This document shows, in pieces, positions 8,855 to 17,949 of a stretch of DNA of 45,979 nucleotides (position 1 is its first letter; every line of letters starts with the position of its first letter). Where the stretch lies: NCBI GenBank assembly GCA_947632375.1, contig CANRPF010000010.1, forward strand, positions 1 to 45,979, read 5' to 3'. The DNA comes from an uncultured Bacilli bacterium (GTDB lineage Bacteria > Bacillota_I > Bacilli_A > RF39 > UBA660). The notes beneath the pieces were generated by a model. That model worked only from the letters and a program-made list of their open reading frames with translations. It made no database searches and was not told the origin of the DNA. A program made the position numbers and the translations under genes.

Positions 8855-9141
8855 CAATCTGTTACTTTCACCTAATTAGGTTACAGACCACTTGTGTGGC
8901 GATTAGGCATTTCTACCTAATTCTACGATTTCATACTTAGGTTATATTCGTAGTTCGGACTATATATTCACCCTGTTCGCAGGGGGATAACTTCAATATT
9001 AATATTACTATTAATATCCTGTAGTCTCTACGGTTTCAAGATTATACATCTTGTCTTACCTCGGTCTTTGGCACCTCTACCCTTTGACCGATATAGTTAT
9101 CTGTTACATATTATATTACTATAATACTGGGCATATCACAT
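8855..9141 (-). ncRNA. Group I intron 2 in the tape measure gene, no endonuclease
   Basis: A 287-base intervening sequence. Exon 2 ends GGGTTGGGT and the intron carries GCCCAG 11 bases in, so UUGGGU/GCCCAG forms P1 with the required U-G pair at the splice site (9142/9141). The core has GACTA (within 9027-9022 on minus) and TAGTC (8961-8957, in TATAGTCCGAAC), matching the P7 strands and the familiar AUAUAGUCC signature of group I introns. The intron ends in G (8855). Removing 8855-9141 restores the frame: GT joins G to give Val, then TGG GAA GCC. No open frame of useful length lies inside. Exact helices P3-P9 were not folded. Confidence 0.88.
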
Positions 9142-12100
9142 ACCCAACCCAAGCCCTCACGGAACACTTTTTTGCTTTTATTTTGCATTGCGTTCATGAG
9201 AGCGTCATAGGCTTCTGCCAATTCAAGAGACCTTTCTTGGTCTTCATTCATTTTATCCATAGCGTCTAATACAGTATCATAATAGTCTTCTATGGAATCA
9301 AGTTGATTTTCTAACGCTTCTGTTTGTTCGTCAAGGAAATCTAATACAGCCTCTTGTGCTCTTTGATAATCGTCGTCTTGGTCTTCTAGTTTTTCTTGAA
9401 CATCTTCAAGACCTTCTATTTCCTTTTCGTATTTTTCTACTGCTGCGTCTTTAGCGTCTTCATAATCGTCTATTTGTTTTTCTAATTTTTTATTAACAGC
9501 GTCTAAAACTGCGTCTAAATCTTCGTTCTGTTTTTCTAATAAATCTAATTTAGCTTCTTTAATTTCTTTTGCTAAATCTTTCCATGCCTCTGTGCCAGCA
9601 CGATAAGCACCTTGTAAATTTTCAAGTTCTCTAATATATTGCTCCAAAGATATACGACCAGCGTCATAATCGTCTTTTATTTTGTCAAGACGTTGTTTCT
9701 GTAACTCTTCGTTTATCTTTTTCCATGCTTCTGAACCTCTATCAACTCTACCTAAAAGTCCTTGTAAACCATTGATATATTCGTCTATTGTAATATCGTC
9801 ATAATCAAATTGGTTCTTGAGAGCTTCTAGCTCTTTTTCCCACCATTCTTTTGAGTCTTCGGCGGACTTTCTGCTAGAGCCACCGCCGCCGCCAGACCTT
9901 CCAGAACCGCCAGAACCAGAGCCTCCGCCAGAAACGGAGCCTCCGCCAGAAAGTAGTTTTTGCTTCATTGACTCTACTGTTTTAGCGTAGCCAACAACAC
10001 TTTCTGCTCTTTTTTTAATTTCTTCCTGTTCTTCTGTTGTAAACTCTTTTCCTTCTTTGCCAGTATCAGCGGCGTCCATTGCCGCCTTAGCGAATTTTTC
10101 CGCATTATATTCTCTCAATGCGGCAGTTAAGTCTTGGGTCTTTTTTTTGGTAGAGTCCATTTGAGAACCCTCTTTTGCTAATGTATTAACAAAATCCAAA
10201 AAGGCAGATTGTTGTTTAATAACCAAATAATCTAACTGGGCGGCAGCCAAATTTTTGAATCCCTGTTCATTAACGGCTAATTGTCCACTTTCATTGAACA
10301 TATAAGATAATTCTTCTGATGTTGCGTCTCCCAAAGATTGCAATGTATCAATAGAAATATATCCCTGTTTATTATATTCTTCAGCAGCACTGGTAGCAGC
10401 GTCATACGAAGATTGTATATGGTCTATAACAGAATTGGCGTTTTTTATCTCTTTAGAATTAGTTTCAATTATTTTACCTTGTTCAGATAAAACCTTAATG
10501 TTATTATCGTCAGCGTGAATACCAAGCAAATAAGTCAATAAGCCTGCATAATTTTTTACACTCATTCCAGATTCTTTTACAGTCTTATCAAATGCCTCGT
10601 ATCCCTTTCTTAACTTCTTGACTTCTTTTTCGGTTATCTTGCCGTCTTTGCCAGCTTTTTCTAACGCACTACCTAAATCTTCTGTATTACAAGCAAGTTG
10701 ACCTGTAACCTTTTCTGAACCTAACAGCTCTTTATTATCAAAAATGTCTCCGACTTGGTCGGCTACAGCCTTCCAACCCTTTTTACCTTCGCCAAGACTT
10801 TCCATAACATCTTTATATTTAAGAGCATATTTAATTCTTTCTTGTTCGGATAAGTTCTCATTATTCGATTCTGCCAACAACTTTTTAGTATGTTCCACCA
10901 ACGACTTTCTAATAGTTTCGCTTTCTTGTATTAAAGCATTTTTCTTTTTCTCGTCTGGTATAACTCTACAGCTAAGTATATCTGCTATTTCTTTATATCT
11001 CGATAAGTCTTCTTGTAAACTTTTATTTCCCGTAGGTCTTTGTAATGGTTGTTTAAATCTGTCCCTATTATAACCTATAGGGTCATAATGTAATTCTGGT
11101 TTATTAGAAGGTGAATCTTTATCTTCTCTGTTGTAAGTTGTTTTTTTCTTTGCATTTTTAGCAGCGTCATACTCTAACTGTTTTCTCTTTTCTTCTGTGA
11201 TTTTAGTTTGTTTGTCTATTTCTTTATCTAATTCATTTAATTTATTTCTTAAAACAGCAAGCTGTTGAGACTCTATTATAGATAAAGAAGAACCTTTACC
11301 CTCTAATTTTTCTATCTTAGATTGTATTTCTTCATATTTATCTTTTTTTTCGTCTAATTCTTTTTTTGATTTCTTATATGCTTCTGCAGATTTTTTTTCT
11401 GCCCTTTCGTCATGAGTTGCTAACAAGTATACGCCACCAATAGTTGCAGCTATCGCAGCAGCGGCAGCAACCCAAGGAGCAGCAGCACTAGCAATAGAAG
11501 CTAAAGACGAACCACCACTACCAGACAACAACTTGACTATAGAACTACTTCCACCTAGATTTTTTAACGAAGCCGATATACCTTTAATTCCTTTTGGCAA
11601 TTTTAGAGCTTCTGTATTTAAAGATTTTAAACCTGATAAAGTGCTGGTTAAACCTTTTGTGGTTCCAGACATCTTAGTTTTTACTAAACTTAAACCACTG
11701 CCTACATTTTTTTGAGATTTAGCAAAAATATTATTGGCAGCAGCAGCTAATAATGTTTTCTTAGTATAGTAAGACATATTGGCACTTAAAGATTTAATAC
11801 CACTACCTATAGTTAAAACAGTTTTCTTTATCAAAACAAAAGAAGCAACAAGTAGAGCACCTTTTATAATCAGCTGTCCAAAACCACTATTTGCAACTTT
11901 CAATATAGCTGTTCCTAAATCTAAAAACAACTTAATTATTCCGCTATTCAATATATTATAAGAAAACTCTTCAAAAGCACTTTTTAATTGTTGTAAGTGT
12001 CCTTGTATACTTTCCAATACCTTTGCGTTTTCTTTTGCAGCACTACCTTGACTATTCATTGCTGTTGACGTTGCGTCTATAGCCGTAGAAAAGTTATTTA

Positions 12101-12406
12101 AAATAGCAGCAGCATTTTGTGCCTGATACTTACCAGCAATAGTCTCTGTTACATAAGCTTTTTCTGCATTTGTTAATTTAGGGTATACTTCGGATAACGT
12201 TTGCATTATATCAAAAGTATTTTTTAATTCACCATTAGCGTCATAAACAGATATTCCTAATTTGTTAAACAGCTCTTCCATTTGAGCTTGAACTTCTAAG
12301 CTTTCTTCACCTTCGTCGTTCATGCCTTGTAATCTCAATGTAATTGTTTTAAGACCGTTTGCCACTTTACTAGCATTACGAGTAACCTCTGTACCCGCAG
12401 TCATTA
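9142..12406 (-). CDS. Tape measure protein, exon 2 (central part)
   Basis: Second and largest exon: two bases completing a Leu codon, 1087 codons, and the GT of a Val codon. It opens MTAGTEVTRNASKVANGLKT, the conserved segment that normally follows the exon 1 ending in tape measure proteins. It includes hydrophobic regions (FGQLIIKGALLVASFVLIKK; SASAAAP-type segment APWVAAAAAIAATIGGVYLL), long charged coiled coils, a Gly/Ser linker (GGGSVSGGGSGSGGSGRSGG), and repeats around acidic-aromatic helices such as DSKEWWEKELEALKNQFDYD. It ends KKVFREGLGWV. Without splicing, translation would stop 10 codons into intron 2. The protein sets tail length and is ejected during infection in related phages. 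Confidence 0.92.
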
Positions 12407-13855
12407 CATATTATTAATTGAAAATCATTATTTTTCAATGAATTGTTTTATCATGCTCTCATATTCTTTATTTTCAATATCTTTATATGATATTCTTAAT
12501 AAAGGTATGTTATTTTTTTTGCAAAAATCATTTTTTATTTTATCATGTTTTTGTGTTAACTCTAAGCCCTTTTGACCGTTCCAACATTCAATAGCCTTAT
12601 AATGACCTTGACCGTCTACCTCTATTAATTTGTTTAAATCTTTTAAAAAAAAATCAAAAGGTAATGGTAAAACGTCTCTACAGCTATTAAATCTAAATTC
12701 TCTAATATATTTAATATTATTATCGTCTAAATATTGTTTTATTGCAAAAGCGAATATAGAAATATTTTTAGAACAATCGTCACATCTTATTTTACCATTT
12801 TGAAAAGACGGTAAAGATGTTTCAAAAATTTTTCCACACTCACATTTAATTTTCAACCCTTGTCTGTTCCATTTATTACATTTACTCAAACTTATTATTT
12901 CACAATTAATATTATTTTGTTTTGCGTAAATATTAGCGTTGTAAACATAATTAGATAAGTTCATATGTTCGTTAAAAATAGACATCTGCTTTCCTTGTCG
13001 TAATGAATTGTATTTTATAAAACCCCTATATCCTTCTTTGTTATAAACCTCAATAAATTCATTTCTTAAATAGTCTTTTTTTTTATCTATAATCTTGTAC
13101 CCTAGAGACTCTATAAAATTAAACATTTCAAATTTACTTTTTCTTTTTTTTTTACCTCTTATTCTTTTTGAACATTCATTACAACATAAATTATGGTCTT
13201 TTCTATTAATGTCGTCAAGGGTCTTTCTAAAAATACTGCCACATGAACATCTTATTGTCACTAAAACCCTTTTTCTTTTACCTTTTTGAATTACTTTGTA
13301 ATTCATATATCCTACTTTGTTATTCTTCTTAGAAATTAACAACTTTATATTGTGTTCCAAAAATTTATTATTCAATCCAAAATATGTAGGTTTCTTACCA
13401 CAATATAAATTACTATATGTTATACAAGAATAATATCCTTCCTTATTTTCTATTACTATAGGTGTAGAAGAATTAATATATTTTTCTTTTACTTTATACC
13501 CTTTACTTTCAAAAAATTTATCTATATATTCTTGTGTCTTCTTCTTATTTTTCATGATAAACAACTCCTTACACTTTCATATAAGATTAGATTATATCTT
13601 CATTTACTATAAGTAAATGCAACCCGTTTCAAGACATTTGCCTCTATGCCATATATAAAATATGGTCTTACTAATCGTTGAACCTTTATCCTTACTCTTA
13701 GGATACTTGGCTGCGGATTGTCTAATACAACGTCTATTTTACCGTACCTTAACCATTACATTAAGCCCTTACGTACATTACTGTCATAAGTTGGTTGATG
13801 TTGTCTCTAAAGACTTCCCCGTCAATTAAGGTTGTTTTATTTGACCTAATATTTA
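12407..13855 (-). mobile_element. Group I intron 1 in the tape measure gene, carries a homing endonuclease
   Basis: A 1449-base intron. Exon 1 ends UUGGCU and the intron contains AGGUCAA seven bases in; UUGGCUU/AGGUCAA forms P1 with U-G at the splice site (13856/13855). The core shows the common AATCCGCAGCCAAG block (P4-P6) and CAACGATTAG (13680-13671) paired with GAAGATATAATC (13601-13590) for P7. The intron ends in G (12407), followed by exon 2 TAATGACTGCG. Splicing joins T to TA (Leu) and yields MIGLMTAGTEVTRNASK, the expected unbroken tape measure sequence. The endonuclease gene lies after P7, within the P9-side insertion, as in many mobile introns. This makes it a likely homing element. 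Confidence 0.92.
12428..13555 (-). CDS. Intron-encoded homing endonuclease, Vsr-like (EDxHD-type)
   Basis: A 375-aa protein inside group I intron 1. I use the ATG at 13555 because AAGGAG lies 9 bases upstream; a TTG three codons earlier is less likely. It has two repeated N-terminal modules, each with a zinc-ribbon-like pair (CSCGSIFRKT...CCNECSK and CECGKIFETS...CDDCSK), probably for DNA recognition. The C-terminal nuclease (about residues 268-375) has FDFFLKDLNKLIEVDGQGHY and later HDKIKNDFCKKNNIPLLRIS, which fits the Vsr-like fold of EDxHD homing endonucleases such as I-Bth0305I. It would cut intronless tape measure alleles to spread the intron. Basic and Lys/Asn-rich, with a higher AT content than its neighbours, as expected for a mobile gene. 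Confidence 0.85.
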   Translation of the reverse strand: MKNKKKTQEYIDKFFESKGYKVKEKYINSSTPIVIENKEGYYSCITYSNLYCGKKPTYFGLNNKFLEHNIKLLISKKNNKVGYMNYKVIQKGKRKRVLVTIRCSCGSIFRKTLDDINRKDHNLCCNECSKRIRGKKKRKSKFEMFNFIESLGYKIIDKKKDYLRNEFIEVYNKEGYRGFIKYNSLRQGKQMSIFNEHMNLSNYVYNANIYAKQNNINCEIISLSKCNKWNRQGLKIKCECGKIFETSLPSFQNGKIRCDDCSKNISIFAFAIKQYLDDNNIKYIREFRFNSCRDVLPLPFDFFLKDLNKLIEVDGQGHYKAIECWNGQKGLELTQKHDKIKNDFCKKNNIPLLRISYKDIENKEYESMIKQFIEK

Positions 13856-15254
13856 AGCCAATCATTTGTTCCATTGAGTTTCCAGCATTTGCCATAACCG
13901 CACTGGATTTACCTAAGTTGGTAGCTATATCTGCTGAACTAACAGCAAAGTTATTTGATACCTCATTAACAGCGTCTATAATATGTTGAGAATCTTCTGC
14001 TTCTATATTAAAGGCTTTCATTTGTCCTATAATAAAGTCAGCAGCGTCAGCAGCAGATATTTCCTCGTCTGCTATATTCGTATACATATTTGCTATCTTA
14101 CCAAGATATAATATCTGGTCTTCGTCTTTATAACCTGCTTTTGCAAATTCTGTTGAGGCTTCGACCATTTCAGTTCCTGTTTTAGCAACCTCTGCACCAG
14201 CGTCATAGGCTCTTTTAGTAAATCTATCTAAACTTTCTCCCTCTAAATCGGTAACTTTTTGCAACTCTACTAAAGCACTATCAAGCTCCATGACCTCACT
14301 AATCATTTCTCTAACACCATTAACAATATTATTAAATACTTGTGTAACAGTATTATATGTTAAGAATGATTGCATTGCTTTAGTCCAACTGTAAGCCCAA
14401 TTGTCTGTTGCAAAATTTGCACCAACAAGTTTTTTAGTTGTTCCGTCTAAAGACTTGCCTACAGCCTCCATTTGTTTAGCTGTTTTACTAGAAGCACTGC
14501 CAGCCTCTTTAACAGACATAGTATAGGCTTCTTGCCCATTTTTGGCTATCTTAGTAATTTCTATTATTTTACCATTAGCAGTTTGATAAGTCTCTGTTGT
14601 ATTTATGGCTTGTTTAGTTATAGACGTTCTGCTCTTCATAAGTTCGCCAAATTCTTTTTCTGATAATCCAGCAGCCTTACTAGCAGATTGTAAACTATTA
14701 AAAGCCTTTGAGGCTTCATTACTATTATATTTTACTTTTTCTAACTCACCATTAACACTTTTTAAGCTAGTAGTAAATTTCTCGCCATTAGCCATATCAA
14801 AGTTAAAAGTCTTTGTTTGAGAACCGTCTAAATCTCCTGTCGTTTTAGTAGAGGCACTTGCCGTTGCTAGTTTGTCTAATTCTATTCCAGCCTCTTTAGC
14901 AGCAGCACCAATAAGTCTCGCCTCTTGGGCTGTGATATTAAGGTCTTCTTGCAATTGCTTTAATGATTTTGGTAATCTACCAGTACCTAAATATTGAGAC
15001 ATATTCTCTAAAGTTTTACTAGCACTACTTAAACCAGCGTTATTAAAATCTAATTTTAATTCTGTTTTATAACCAGCTATCTTCTGTAAGCTACTTTGTA
15101 TTTTAGTAAGAGATTGACTAACACTTTCTAGTCCTTTAGCCGAAAACTTTATTTCTACATCTTTGTTTTTTAATATGTTTTCTAAATCTTTTTGTATTGA
15201 TGTTGCTGATTTTTCGTCTAAAACAGCTCTCAATTTGACAGAGTAATCTTTCAT
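13856..15254 (-). CDS. Tape measure protein, exon 1 (N-terminal part)
   Basis: First exon: 466 codons plus one base. It starts MKDYSVKLRAVLDEKSATSI with GGGGGTGA upstream, continues as amphipathic helices, and from about residue 290 contains the conserved tape measure block FNNIVNGVREMISEVMELDS, then AEVAKTGTEMVEASTEFAKA and AVSSADIATNLGKSSAVMAN. It ends GNSMEQMIGL at the intron junction. Unspliced reading would add about 30 codons (NIRSNKTTLID...) and stop at 13761. With exons 2 and 3 the full protein is 1850 aa; at about 0.15 nm per residue this would suit a tail of roughly 280 nm (inference from the known tape measure rule). Confidence 0.93.
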
Positions 15255-15263
15255 TTCTTATTG

Positions 15264-15803
15264 TCACCCCCTTTTTATTCCATATTTACTAAATTCTTCG
15301 TCGAACCAATCTGTTATTAAACTATTCAATTGTGCTTGAAACATATCCCAGTAAGACCTATTGTCTGGGTTTTCATCTCTGTAATTTGACCCATGAAACC
15401 TAAAGTTTTCGTCTTTACCTTCAAAATCTTTATCGTCTAATATACGGGGCATTAAATTTCTAACATCTCTATCACCACTTCCCAAATGAGAGGCTTGTTC
15501 TGGGTTTAACGCTAATTTTGAGGAGTCAAACAATAATGTTCTAACATAGCCCTTAGACTTTTCTATAGTCCAACCAGCATAGAAACCGCCATTATCATAC
15601 AAATGTTTATAATAAGGGATATTAGGTTTTATTTTTCCGTTTTTATCTCTAGCACCGTCTTTATGTCCATTATTATATAAATATTCGTCTAATATCATGT
15701 GCATATGGTCTAATAATTTTTGAGCAACATTGTCCAAAACTTTATCTACTATAGAATTTAAATAAGCGTCAACCTCGGCTTGATTATTAAAAGTTTTAGC
15801 CAT
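15264..15803 (-). CDS. Putative tail assembly protein upstream of tape measure
   Basis: A 179-aa protein. It is soluble and His/Asp/Tyr-rich, with the start MAKTFNNQAEVDAYLNSIVD and a helical N-terminus, followed by a loop-rich centre (YNNGHKDGARDKNGKIKPNI) and an aromatic C-terminal helix. GGGGGTC lies about 8 bases before the ATG. It ends 10 bases before the tape measure start. In siphoviruses this position is usually held by tail assembly chaperones or a tail-completion protein; it resembles the HK97 gp10-type minor proteins only in size and general look. No slippery frameshift site was recognised between this gene and the preceding one. Function is inferred from position. Confidence 0.5.
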   Translation of the reverse strand: MAKTFNNQAEVDAYLNSIVDKVLDNVAQKLLDHMHMILDEYLYNNGHKDGARDKNGKIKPNIPYYKHLYDNGGFYAGWTIEKSKGYVRTLLFDSSKLALNPEQASHLGSGDRDVRNLMPRILDDKDFEGKDENFRFHGSNYRDENPDNRSYWDMFQAQLNSLITDWFDEEFSKYGIKRG

Positions 15804-15830
15804 AATAAGACCCCCTATTTTGTTATTTTC

Positions 15831-15868
15831 TAAAAAAAAGAGGGCTACTATTCTATAGTAGTACCCCC
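15831..15868 (-). terminator. Rho-independent terminator after the 163-aa gene
   Basis: On the minus strand GGG, a 2-base bulge, then CTACTAT (15861-15855) pair with ATAGTAG and CCC (15851-15842), closing a 3-base loop. Eight Ts follow (15839-15832). The hairpin includes the last codons of the 163-aa gene. It lies just before the tape measure subcluster and may lower its expression relative to the tail tube. Confidence 0.72.
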
Positions 15869-16339
15869 TTCTATATTATCTTTGCCTATAATTTGTGAAT
15901 ATTGATTAAAAACTTTTTCCCATTCTTTTGGTAGATTTTTAGATATTTTTTCTAAATCGTCTATATTACTAGGTATATTATCTATAAAACTATTTACCTT
16001 ACTTAATATAGAACCAATAGAACTACCAATTTCATTTGCTGTTTTCCACATTAAATCGTATGCCATTTTAGCATTAGTTATTTTATCCATTAATTCATTG
16101 TGAACCCCATTTGTAAACAACTCATTAAATTTTTCGTCATTATCTTCTATCTTATCATACCCCTCTATTGTATAATAAAATAAACCAGCATAAAAATTTA
16201 TTTCCATATCTACTGGATTAAAAGCATAATCCTCTACAAAGTCTCCTTCTTTATAAATTTCTATTGCCCCTTTTACAAGATTTGAGACCTGTGCAGCAGA
16301 TAATTTATAAGACTTGATTTTATATTCCATTTTATTCAC
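15848..16339 (-). CDS. Hypothetical protein, candidate tail assembly chaperone
   Basis: A 163-aa acidic protein (MEYKIKSYKLSAAQVSNLVK; later DMEINFYAGLFYYTIEGYDK and a helical C-terminal half). It overlaps the RuvC-like gene by 8 bases at its start and ends inside a terminator hairpin. It lies two genes before tape measure, a usual place for tail assembly chaperones, and its size fits, but no programmed -1 slippery heptamer was seen near its end. An ATG two codons into the frame (MNKMEYK) could also be used. No family recognised. Confidence 0.45.
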   Translation of the reverse strand: MNKMEYKIKSYKLSAAQVSNLVKGAIEIYKEGDFVEDYAFNPVDMEINFYAGLFYYTIEGYDKIEDNDEKFNELFTNGVHNELMDKITNAKMAYDLMWKTANEIGSSIGSILSKVNSFIDNIPSNIDDLEKISKNLPKEWEKVFNQYSQIIGKDNIEGGTTIE

Positions 16340-16859
16340 TCTCCTTGTTTTCTAAATAAAAAGCTCTGGCTATAAGAATAGCCTCTGCCATATCGTCGTC
16401 GCTTTGACGAGCTTTTGTGTCTCTCTCAAAATAATTAAATTTTAAGTTATATAATTCATTAACTTTATCAACTGCAACTTTCTTTTGAACAGCTCTTTTC
16501 ATTCCTTGGCGTGTTCCGTCATAAGTACCATTAATACTTCTATGAGCAGACGGTTTGTATGCTACACAAGGTAGGTCTTGTTCAAAACATACCCCTAAAA
16601 TAATTCCTTGTAACATAGCTAAATCTTTTCCTGTTTTTAAATTTGAATATCTACTGACAGGAACGTCTTCAACAACAACTACCTTAATGTCATTATCTTT
16701 TATAATGTCCCTTATACCAATACAAATTTCCTTCATTCTGTCAGTTATATCTTTTAAATCAGATTTTATTAAACCGTAATCTATTAAGTCACCTGTATGT
16801 TCGTCTATAATTCCATAACCCGTCTTTTTGGTTGCAGCGTCTATTCCTAAAATTTTCAC
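16332..16859 (-). CDS. RuvC-like Holliday junction resolvase
   Basis: A 175-aa protein with a RuvC/RNase H-like fold. It has the first-strand motif MKILGIDAATKKTGYGII (Asp7), the second acidic motif VVVVEDVP (Glu64), and a C-terminal QSDDDMAEAILIARAF (Asp154-156 region), the set of carboxylates that bind two metal ions in RuvC. Length equals bacterial RuvC (about 170 aa). It would cut four-way DNA junctions, for example to clear branched DNA before packaging. The start is a GTG with AAAGGA upstream. It lies inside the tail gene cluster between a 54-aa membrane protein and a 163-aa protein, not in a replication cluster. Confidence 0.85.
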   Translation of the reverse strand: MKILGIDAATKKTGYGIIDEHTGDLIDYGLIKSDLKDITDRMKEICIGIRDIIKDNDIKVVVVEDVPVSRYSNLKTGKDLAMLQGIILGVCFEQDLPCVAYKPSAHRSINGTYDGTRQGMKRAVQKKVAVDKVNELYNLKFNYFERDTKARQSDDDMAEAILIARAFYLENKESE

Positions 16860-16863
16860 AATT

Positions 16864-17028
16864 CTATTTTCCTTTCAACATATCGTTCACCATTTTCTTG
16901 TATCTCGCTTCTTTCTCTATTTTGTCTTTAATAAATTCCCATATTTGTTCTTTACATAAATTTAAAGAAACAGGTATTATTATAAAACCTATAATCATAA
17001 GTGCTATTATCAATGTAATGGTTTCCAA
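16864..17028 (-). CDS. Small N-terminally anchored membrane protein
   Basis: A 54-aa product from a TTG start: METITLIIALMIIGFIIIPV, then SLNLCKEQIWEFIKDKIEKE and a basic end. Residues 4-21 form one membrane segment, with a charged helix after it on the other side. AAGGAG lies 9 bases before the TTG, which decides the start since there is no ATG at the front. It lies between the 144-aa membrane-coiled-coil gene and RuvC with small gaps, so it belongs to the same operon. Size and topology resemble small lysis or superinfection proteins, but nothing specific was recognised. Confidence 0.6.
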   Translation of the reverse strand: METITLIIALMIIGFIIIPVSLNLCKEQIWEFIKDKIEKEARYKKMVNDMLKGK

Positions 17029-17044
17029 TATAATCTACTCCTTT

Positions 17045-17479
17045 TTATCGCTTATTATTTCGAGTATTTTCAACAACTTCTTCCCACCTCTTATGTATAT
17101 AAGAGTTTTGATGTAAGTCCTTTGTGTATCTGTCCATTGTTTCAAATGCTCTTTCTGTTTCAGCAACGTCTGGATTTTCTCCTCTTTCGATTTCTGCCAT
17201 ATATTTAACAAGAAAGTTTTTACACTGCCCTATTTCTAAGGCTGTCAAGTCACTACTTAAATTATCTATTCTTTCATTTAGAGCGTTGTCGGATTCTTCC
17301 ATTTTATCAACTATTCTTTCCTCCATGCTTTTAATTTCTTGTAGTACAGGACTTAGTTCCTTTTTGTTTAACCACTTCCATGTTCTGCTTATAACTCCAA
17401 CAATGGCACCAACGCCACCTATAATACTGGCGATAAAAAGTATATTACTAGCCACTTGACCGAATGTAATACTTTCCAT
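17045..17479 (-). CDS. Membrane-anchored coiled-coil protein (XhlA/holin-accessory-like)
   Basis: A 144-aa protein with one N-terminal hydrophobic segment (about residues 9-30: ASNILFIASIIGGVGAIVGV), followed by a basic linker and a coiled coil (about 40-80: SMEERIVDKMEESDNALNER). The C-terminal part (ETMDRYTKDLHQNSYIHKRW) is polar. This order resembles small phage proteins of Bacillota lysis cassettes such as XhlA, though here the membrane segment is at the N-terminus rather than the C-terminus. Start ATG at 17479 follows an AAAGGGGC site. No lysin gene is adjacent, so a lysis role is only a possibility. Confidence 0.5.
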   Translation of the reverse strand: MESITFGQVASNILFIASIIGGVGAIVGVISRTWKWLNKKELSPVLQEIKSMEERIVDKMEESDNALNERIDNLSSDLTALEIGQCKNFLVKYMAEIERGENPDVAETERAFETMDRYTKDLHQNSYIHKRWEEVVENTRNNKR

Positions 17480-17541
17480 ATATCTATAAGCCCCTTTGTT
17501 TTTGATTTTTCTAAAAATAAAAAGAAAAGGAATACGGTCTA

Positions 17542-17949
17542 TTACAAAATAACCATATCCCCCTTTTTATAATCATTCTTTTTATAAATAGTCACATTTT
17601 GTCCATTTTTATTAACTACATAATAAGTTTTTGTAGCCAATATAACTTGGTACTTAGCAACTTTAAGTTCTTTTTCAACTTTTTGTTCTTTTTTAGCGAC
17701 AACCACTTCTTCTTTTTTATCTTCTACAAGAACAGTTTTCTTTGTTTTTTTACTTTTCTTTGTAGCCATTTTATCTTCCCCTTTCTGTAACAGAGGACAA
17801 TCTTTCCAGTTGTCTGTATTTACAAGCCTACGTTGAGTAGGACAATATCTTTGTCGAGCACAATACTTACCAGAAAGAGAGCAGGTTAAACTCTGCTCTA
17901 GTCCTGTTTTTTTGTATTGGCTATATTGACAATTAGACACCTTGTACAA
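17542..17949 (-). CDS. Cys-rich protein fused to a Lys/Glu-rich segment
   Basis: A 135-aa frame with two unlike halves. Residues 1-60 contain six cysteines (NCQYSQYKKTGLEQSLTCSL, KYCARQRYCPTQRR, WKDCPLL), a pattern like small phage zinc-binding proteins with C-x-Q-R-x-C. Residues 61-135 start MATKKSKKTKKTVLVEDKKE, are strongly charged, and end in a small beta-rich part (YYVVNKNGQNVTIYKKNDYK). AGGGGAAG lies 7 bases before Met61, so the second half may also be made on its own. The first start is a TTG at 17949 or a GTG at 17940, both without a clear ribosome site, and it overlaps the end of the frameshifted tail protein by 17 bases. Function unknown. Confidence 0.6.
   Translation of the reverse strand: MYKVSNCQYSQYKKTGLEQSLTCSLSGKYCARQRYCPTQRRLVNTDNWKDCPLLQKGEDKMATKKSKKTKKTVLVEDKKEEVVVAKKEQKVEKELKVAKYQVILATKTYYVVNKNGQNVTIYKKNDYKKGDMVIL

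Noticed and set aside
8855-8871. Independent gene start (MKVTDWWEADQ...) for the last tape measure part
   Set aside because: The start codon lies inside intron 2 and lacks a good ribosome site; the joined exon gives the normal tape measure sequence.
9868-9955. Gly/Ser-coding GC-rich repeat as a possible recombination site
   Set aside because: Explained as a flexible linker in tape measure exon 2.
13761-13855. Natural C-terminus of the 497-aa tape measure fragment (NIRSNKTTLID...)
   Set aside because: This is read-through into intron 1; the conserved protein sequence continues in exon 2.
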